Shown here in pieces: positions 59,160 through 64,000 of a stretch of DNA of 64,000 bases. The stretch comes from HNR sp040400085. GTDB lineage: Bacteria; Actinomycetota; Actinomycetes; Actinomycetales; Microbacteriaceae. Each line of letters starts with the position of its first letter. Within the stretch, counting starts at the first letter, position 1. The stretch covers positions 1 through 64,000 of the forward strand of contig JBBAQX010000004.1 of the NCBI GenBank assembly GCA_040400085.1, in the 5' to 3' direction. The notes beneath the pieces are model-generated. The model saw only the letters and a list, made by a program, of their open reading frames with translations. It did no database searches and was not told the DNA's origin. Made by a program: the position numbers and the translations under genes.

Positions 59160-60121
59160 GGTATCCTTAATAGCTCAGGGTCCTTGCCCGAGGCAACCAA
59201 TTCATCCCACTCCGCTACACGGGCGGCTTTGTCTTTGGTTTCCTGAACCAGGAAAGAGATGCCCTCGGCACAGACTGACCGGTAAGAGCATAGCTTGCAC
59301 TTGTCGGAAGGGGTGGCGGGGAAGAGTGGGAGAGCTACCTCTCGCTTCCTCTCGGAGGGGGTAGCCTGAACCTCGGAGATCCGGTCTTCAAGGGCCGGCA
59401 AGGTCTTGACCAGGGCAGCCTCCAAGCCCTTGATGACACTCTCGGTCACGGCGTACTGCCTGAAAGGCTGGTCCTCAAAAGGTAGGCGCCAGAACAGAAA
59501 CCCTGTCTTGGGGATGGGCTTGCCAGGGTTCTGGCGGCAGTAGAGCATGGCGTACCACTTCAATTGAAGCGGATCGGCTGTACTGACCCTCCGGGTCCCC
59601 TTGCCGTCCAGGATATACACCTGGCCCTTGCTGTCAGTGAGGATAAAATCGGCTCTACCCCCCAGGGTATGCACGACAACCCCGAGGTTGGAGGTCTCGG
59701 TTGTAAACCGAGAGTCTAGCTTGACCTCGGTATCGGCCTCCAAGAAGCCAAGGGTATACAGCGTGTGCAGAGAGGGAGCGAGGGTGGCTTCCAAGTCTGT
59801 CTTGAGAGCCTCCATGGACCGGTACATTGCCGAGGAGTTGAAAAGGATGGTCTCCCCTCTACGGACGTAATCCGCAATAGCCTTCTCCGTAGCCGAGTCT
59901 ATCCTGGATATCAAGGTAGCCAGAGCATTCTTACGGGGAAGAAGAACGCCCAGGCGCTCTTTGAAGAATTCCTCCAGCAGGTTTCCCAGCACTGTTCCGA
60001 AAAGGGCGTTGACCTTGTTCTCTTTACCCACGGACACAGGTGCAACGTACCTGTTCATGTAAGCCCGGGGGCAACTGAGTAGCAGGCTAAAGCCTGAGTA
60101 TGAGATGTAAGCCACGATCAA
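59156..60121 (-). CDS. PD-(D/E)XK nuclease, Cas4/AddB-like with Fe-S cysteines
   Basis: A protein of 321 residues. Cys17 in SCPRAY and three C-terminal cysteines (275, 278, 284 in CKLCSYRSVC) form the four-cysteine iron-sulfur pattern of Cas4/AddB-like nucleases. The catalytic core is GRADFILTDSKGQVYILDGKG, with Asp and the D-x-K of PD-(D/E)XK. It would resect DNA ends. Position beside SbcD and RecA points to recombination-dependent replication or host DNA degradation. ATGA overlaps on both sides. Confidence 0.8.
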   Translation of the reverse strand: MIVAYISYSGFSLLLSCPRAYMNRYVAPVSVGKENKVNALFGTVLGNLLEEFFKERLGVLLPRKNALATLISRIDSATEKAIADYVRRGETILFNSSAMYRSMEALKTDLEATLAPSLHTLYTLGFLEADTEVKLDSRFTTETSNLGVVVHTLGGRADFILTDSKGQVYILDGKGTRRVSTADPLQLKWYAMLYCRQNPGKPIPKTGFLFWRLPFEDQPFRQYAVTESVIKGLEAALVKTLPALEDRISEVQATPSERKREVALPLFPATPSDKCKLCSYRSVCAEGISFLVQETKDKAARVAEWDELVASGKDPELLRIP

Positions 60122-61128
60122 CTCTCCGCTAGTTCGAGGTACCGGATAGCCTCAGCCAAGACCTCTTGGGGGCATACCTTTTCCATGGCAAGGATTGCCT
60201 GCCGAAGGTCCTTTGCTTCCGCTACCTGAGCATCTTCTGCCAGGCGCCGAACAAACCCTTCCAAGGTGGTCTTCTCCTCCTCGGCACGTACTTTACGTTC
60301 CAAGTCAAAGACCTCCTCGGCGGGGGCTACTTTCATGGGCAAAGCTTCGGCACGGCACCCTTCGGGGGTGAAAGTCAGAAGGGCGGCCTTGGGTATCCGG
60401 GTCAGATTCTCCCGGACCAAAGCCCCTCTCGACAAGGCCCCCTGGTTCACAAACCATCTCGGGCCGGTGGGGGTCATCAAGACCTCTATGCCCTGGTCCC
60501 GGTGCCAGTGCCCAAGGCATACGATATCTGCACCGTCATCGGTTGCCGCTATCTGATCGTACCTGAACACAGGCTCCCCGAAGAAGTCCTCAACATTCGA
60601 GGGGGGGTCCATACCTGCCAGGGCGTGAAGCAGAAGAACCAGGTAGCTATCCCCCGGCTGCTTCCGGACCTTCTGGATTTCCTCCAAGGTCAACCCCGGA
60701 TGGAACGGGATACCCACCACCCTGACGCGAAGGCTTCCCTCTGTGAATACCTCCTCGCGTAGAGGCTGGAAAGCCCCTGATGCGAACATCACCCCAAGAG
60801 GCTGGCGGGCTACCGACCCTATCTCGTTGTAAGCAAGGTCGTGGTTCCCCTCGATAGAGAACACGGGAATCCGAGAACCGTCTTCACGGACGTAGTTCTG
60901 GACGTGTAGGTCTATCATGCCCTTTACAAGCTCATGGCTATTGCGGGTAGGGGCCTTGACATGGAAAAAGTCCCCACCGTCCAGGACAGCGGAAGCCTTG
61001 TGCTCCCGGGCATAGGTAGCCACCTGCAAAAGGCTAGACCGGATCTCGGCGGGGTAATCCCCCTTCCAAGACACAGGGCCCTTGTCCGCAGCGTGTACGT
61101 CTGTCCTGAAAATAAGGCTAATGGGCAT
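60118..61128 (-). CDS. sbcD: SbcD/Mre11-like nuclease subunit
   Basis: A protein of 336 residues with all metallophosphoesterase motifs: DVH at 10-12, GGDFFH at 51-56, GNHD at 94-97, LLLHAL, and GHWH at 206-209. Together with the SbcC halves it forms an ATP-driven nuclease for DNA ends and hairpins, equivalent to T4 gp47. The C-terminal 80 residues are helical, as needed for binding the SbcC coil. It overlaps the SbcC N-half gene by 11 bases. Confidence 0.88.
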   Translation of the reverse strand: MPISLIFRTDVHAADKGPVSWKGDYPAEIRSSLLQVATYAREHKASAVLDGGDFFHVKAPTRNSHELVKGMIDLHVQNYVREDGSRIPVFSIEGNHDLAYNEIGSVARQPLGVMFASGAFQPLREEVFTEGSLRVRVVGIPFHPGLTLEEIQKVRKQPGDSYLVLLLHALAGMDPPSNVEDFFGEPVFRYDQIAATDDGADIVCLGHWHRDQGIEVLMTPTGPRWFVNQGALSRGALVRENLTRIPKAALLTFTPEGCRAEALPMKVAPAEEVFDLERKVRAEEEKTTLEGFVRRLAEDAQVAEAKDLRQAILAMEKVCPQEVLAEAIRYLELAES

Positions 61129-62293
61129 GTTTTCCCCTAGGTCTGCTGCATGTTGGGCAGAGGGGGCCTAGGGCCTCCATCTCTTTCTCCAGTTCCGCTA
61201 TTTCGAGGTCCAGGGCTGCAATGTCCCGGGCAGCACCCTTGACGATGTGAGCAAGTTTCTGAGCTTGCCCCACAATGTCCAAGAACTTCTGAGCTTCTAC
61301 CATGGATGGCGGAGGGGGGATCTCCGGTAGCTGGGGTAGCCCATCCAACAACGACTCCAGGGCCAATGCCTTACGCATCACCGGCAAGATGCTGGTATCC
61401 AGCTTGGGTACCGGGGCGAGGTCATCTTGAAGCGCCGTCGCCAGCCTGGATACCTCACTATCCAGCTTGGTGGTGGTGTCCAACCAGGCAGACACCTGCT
61501 TGTAGCCAAGAGGGCTCGGGGGAGTGGTGTCGAGTAGGCTGGCAGAGACCCCGACCTCCAAGGACTCCAAAGCCTCGGAGGTCTCCCGGATCTGCTCTTC
61601 CCACTTGGCCAGGGTATCTACAGACCCCCCCAGAATCTCAATAGCCCCCAGGTCTGAGTCCAAGGGGATAAGGGAAGCGAGGGTAGCGTCCAGGTCTTGA
61701 TAGGCCCCCAGACGTGTAGTGACGCTGGCAACATCCTGGTCCCGGACCTTCCGGGTCATACCAGCTTCACGACGATCAGACTCACAGTTACGAAGAGCTT
61801 CGTGGATACGGTCAAGATGGCCCACGTCCGCCACGGCTTCCGCGACTTCGGTAGACCTACGATCCAAAAGGAACACAGGTTGAAACTGATCGGAGACGTG
61901 GAGGCAGACCTCATCATCCCCGATAATAAAAGGGTGCAGCCCCAAGGGCTCCAAGAAAGGGGGGGCCCCACGCTCAACCTTATCGTAGAGCGTGCCGTTG
62001 ACGTGGTACCGGTTAGTCTTGTCGCCCTTCTCCCAGGTCACGTCAACGTTGAGGGCCGTATTCGTCAGACGGACCTGGGAGAAGCAGCCGCACTTCTTGC
62101 CTTCTTGGCGAATGCAAGAGACGCTATGGCGGACAAAGGCGGTGCCACTCTTGTTCGTGAGAAGACCCTTGATGGCTCGGAAGATAGCGCTCTTCCCGAT
62201 ATTGGAAGGACCCTCTAGGACTACAAACCCCTCCAGCAGAATCCGAAGGTGGTCAATAGCCTGAAAGTTCTTGATCTCTATCTCCCAAGCCAC
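61118..62293 (-). CDS. SbcC/Rad50 N-terminal half ending in the zinc hook (split gene)
   Basis: A protein of 391 residues. EIEIKNFQAIDHLRI and Walker A EGPSNIGKSA (27-36) are the N-lobe of SbcC/Rad50, then two cysteines (KKCGCF), Q-loop region and coiled coil. The protein ends with LCPTCSRPRGKHAH, the CxxC zinc hook that in full proteins sits at the coil apex. No signature or Walker B follows: these are in 57029-57682. Start is GTG at 62293 with GAGGAG 7 bases upstream, inside the RecA end. The break lies exactly at the hook, so a two-chain complex joined at the apex or heads is likely. Confidence 0.82.
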   Translation of the reverse strand: MAWEIEIKNFQAIDHLRILLEGFVVLEGPSNIGKSAIFRAIKGLLTNKSGTAFVRHSVSCIRQEGKKCGCFSQVRLTNTALNVDVTWEKGDKTNRYHVNGTLYDKVERGAPPFLEPLGLHPFIIGDDEVCLHVSDQFQPVFLLDRRSTEVAEAVADVGHLDRIHEALRNCESDRREAGMTRKVRDQDVASVTTRLGAYQDLDATLASLIPLDSDLGAIEILGGSVDTLAKWEEQIRETSEALESLEVGVSASLLDTTPPSPLGYKQVSAWLDTTTKLDSEVSRLATALQDDLAPVPKLDTSILPVMRKALALESLLDGLPQLPEIPPPPSMVEAQKFLDIVGQAQKLAHIVKGAARDIAALDLEIAELEKEMEALGPLCPTCSRPRGKHAH

Positions 62294-63554
62294 GGGCTAA
62301 CTCCTCAGCGTCCGAAGCGGTGGACTCTTCCTCATCCTTCATGACGTTATCCACAGCAGCCACCTCGGGGTCTTCTTCATCCCCAGTGCCGAAGGTGCTG
62401 AGGATGCTGTTCTCCAGATCCTCTTCGTCGTCCAGGTCTTCGGGGTCGATAGCCTGGGGGGTCATGTCGAGAAGGGACTTCTGGATAGCCTCGCGCAATT
62501 GCTTGGCCTGATCCGGATGCGTCTTGAGCCATTGGCGCATCTTCTCTTTGGAAGCGAGGCGCTCACCAGCAAAGGTGAGGTAGGCCCCCTCCTTCTTGAC
62601 CAGCTTCATGGCAACGCCGGACTCGATCATCGTAAACTCTTCGTCGATACCGAAGCCGTACCGGATGAAGAAGTCAGCCGAGTGCCCTTGGGTCCCGCTG
62701 ATCTTGTTCTTGATGATTTTCGCCTGGACGTGGTTACCGATCTGGTACTTGCGGGACTTCCCGGTGAGCTTGTCACGCCGGTCCACCGAGTCAGACCGGA
62801 TACGGGTGAGCTTGACCCGGATGCTGGCGTAGAACTTCAGGGCCTTGCCACCGCTGGTTCCGTCCTCTGCGGGGGCTCTGCCACCTCCCGTAGAGATCGA
62901 AGCACGGGTCTGGTTGATGAACACCATGGCCGTACCGGGAAGCTCCGGCTTGGTGGTGCTCAACCAGATAGCGACCTTGGGTAGCCAGTTGGACATGGCT
63001 GCCGCCAGAGCACCGATCTTGGCCGGATCGTCAGGCTTCTTCTCAAGCTCCCCCTTGGGGACCATGGCAGAAGCGCTATCGATCACGATCAGGTCTACAC
63101 CGGCCTGGATACCGATATAGGCCATGAGGAGCCCTTCCTCCATCGTGGTGGGCTGGTAGAGCAAGAGCTTGTCCTCATCGAAGGACACGCCCACCGCCTT
63201 GGCATAGCCGTGGTGGAGGCTGTGCTCAAAGTCCAGGTACATGGCGATACCCCCTGACTTCTGACAAGTGACGACAGAACCCAAGAGGGTTGTCGTTTTC
63301 CCGCCGGACTCCGCCGAGTAGACTTCGGAGATACGACGGCGAGGCCACCCCGGGCACACAGGTTGGCCCTTGGGGTCAGGAAGCCCCCCGATGAGGTGAT
63401 TGATCACGAAACTGCCGGAGTCCACCACTGGCATGGCATCCGTCTTCGCGGACAGGGGCTTCACCCCGTTGCATGACTTCGCTACAACGCCACGGACAAG
63501 AGCCGAGATTGCAGCAGTCCCGCCGCTAGGGGCAGGCTTCTTTTTGGCAGCCAT
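62253..63554 (-). CDS. RecA-like recombinase
   Basis: A protein of 433 residues from the ATG at 63554 (the frame is open further but without a start signal). Walker A YSAESGGKTTTLL at about 79-91, Walker B VDLIVIDSASAMVPKGE, loop region RASISTGGGR, and ALKFYASIRVKLTRI are RecA/RadA-type. The C-terminal 100 residues are acidic (DPEDLDDEEDLENS). It promotes strand exchange for repair and recombination-dependent replication. SbcC N-half starts inside its end. Confidence 0.88.
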   Translation of the reverse strand: MAAKKKPAPSGGTAAISALVRGVVAKSCNGVKPLSAKTDAMPVVDSGSFVINHLIGGLPDPKGQPVCPGWPRRRISEVYSAESGGKTTTLLGSVVTCQKSGGIAMYLDFEHSLHHGYAKAVGVSFDEDKLLLYQPTTMEEGLLMAYIGIQAGVDLIVIDSASAMVPKGELEKKPDDPAKIGALAAAMSNWLPKVAIWLSTTKPELPGTAMVFINQTRASISTGGGRAPAEDGTSGGKALKFYASIRVKLTRIRSDSVDRRDKLTGKSRKYQIGNHVQAKIIKNKISGTQGHSADFFIRYGFGIDEEFTMIESGVAMKLVKKEGAYLTFAGERLASKEKMRQWLKTHPDQAKQLREAIQKSLLDMTPQAIDPEDLDDEEDLENSILSTFGTGDEEDPEVAAVDNVMKDEEESTASDAEELARGLGDRDQELSGY

Positions 63555-64000
63555 AGATTGTCTCTGGGTTTGGGTAAGGGTTCGATTTGGGAATAGCGAT
63601 GGAACCGGGAACCCTCCTTGTAGAGGGCTCCCTTGAAGTCTTGCAGACCCGCTTTCGCCCCTCGCTTGAAGGTGTAGACCTGGGCGAAAGCCTGGTATTC
63701 CGAGGGGGTCAGGTCCTCTGTCACGATATCCTCGCGGTAGAGGTGCCAGAACCTCCCGGCAAACCGAGCTAGGTGGTAAGCGTCTGCTTCGTTGTGATCC
63801 CACTTGACCTTGGTGGTTGCCGTGTCCATCTTGGCGGCCTCCACCATATCGGCCTTGAACATTTTCCCTGGCCGGGCCTTGTGGTCTACCTTGACCAGCA
63901 TCTTCAAGGTCCCCGGATCGAAGAACACTACGTCTTTCCGCCCTGTATAGAGGGCTTCATTGACGTAGAGGAAAAGGCCATAGAGACCCTCGCTCCATAG
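63482..64000 (-). CDS. RuvC-like Holliday-junction resolvase (5' end outside window)
   Basis: The visible part starts inside the protein. FDPGTLKMLVKVDHKARPGKMFKADMVEA resembles the RuvC segment that follows the core strands, and KWDHNEADAYHLARF carries the final acidic pair (D...EADA) of the RNase H-like active site. A basic tail overlaps the RecA start by 73 bases. It would cut branched DNA before packaging. N-terminal Asp and Glu residues are not in the window. Confidence 0.65.
   Translation of the reverse strand, partial: LWSEGLYGLFLYVNEALYTGRKDVVFFDPGTLKMLVKVDHKARPGKMFKADMVEAAKMDTATTKVKWDHNEADAYHLARFAGRFWHLYREDIVTEDLTPSEYQAFAQVYTFKRGAKAGLQDFKGALYKEGSRFHRYSQIEPLPKPRDNLWLPKRSLPLAAGLLQSRLLSVAL

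Noticed and set aside
62253..63803. RecA start at 63803
   Set aside because: The extra N-terminal residues overlap the RuvC-like gene, are Arg/Pro-rich and lack a ribosome site. MAAKKKPAPSG at 63554 is a normal RecA-type start.

Overview
The window is a stretch of a large, GC-rich tailed-phage genome. It encodes a contractile-tail (myovirus) virion module and a large part of a self-sufficient replication/recombination module. The signs are a tail sheath, portal, large terminase, prohead protease and major capsid protein, followed by clamp, clamp loader, primase, RecA, SbcC/SbcD, a RuvC-like nuclease and a sigma-like regulator. Genes are tightly packed, often with ATGA start/stop overlaps. I found no rRNA, tRNA, integrase or lysis gene and cannot name the host. 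A run of exactly 100 N at 31231-31330 shows this is a scaffolded assembly.

Layout. 1-572: the edge of a GIY-YIG/NUMOD3 homing-endonuclease-like gene. 630-12089 (minus): an unknown gene, then the tail end of the late module (sheath, zinc ribbon, virion proteins, an actin-like ATPase, a Dps-like ferritin, tail-completion-type proteins). 12122-18186: an accessory island of ten small plus-strand genes, interrupted by two minus-strand genes (a virion-type protein and an MT-A70 adenine methyltransferase). 18190-50189 (minus): the main virion module. Read in the direction of transcription it runs Ig-like protein, large structural proteins, small-terminase candidate, large terminase, triplicated surface-type domains, portal, giant disordered protein, prohead protease, Gln-rich protein, decoration-like domain plus major capsid protein, then many tail/neck-type proteins. 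One small plus-strand gene (28095-28352) interrupts it. A terminator at 50221-50248 separates this from 50278-64000 (minus), which holds the sigma-like regulator, NusG/5'-3' exonuclease, clamp loader, primase, zinc-ribbon proteins, SbcC C-half, sliding clamp, coiled-coil protein, PD-(D/E)XK nuclease, SbcD, SbcC N-half, RecA and a RuvC-like resolvase cut by the window end.

How it works together (inference). The right module supplies processivity (clamp and loader), priming, and recombination-dependent end processing (SbcCD, RecA, Cas4-like nuclease, resolvase). The sigma-like and NusG-like proteins probably steer transcription. The left module builds and packages the head and assembles the sheathed tail.

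The most unusual points are: an SbcC/Rad50 split into two separate genes at its zinc hook; a clamp loader fused to a phage-metallopeptidase-like domain that has lost its catalytic glutamate; a NusG-like domain fused to a 5'-3' exonuclease; at least six virion reading frames that look like two genes joined in frame with a second start inside; a Dps-like ferritin and an actin-like ATPase inside the virion module; and a sheath protein enlarged to 1426 residues by repeated inserted domains.
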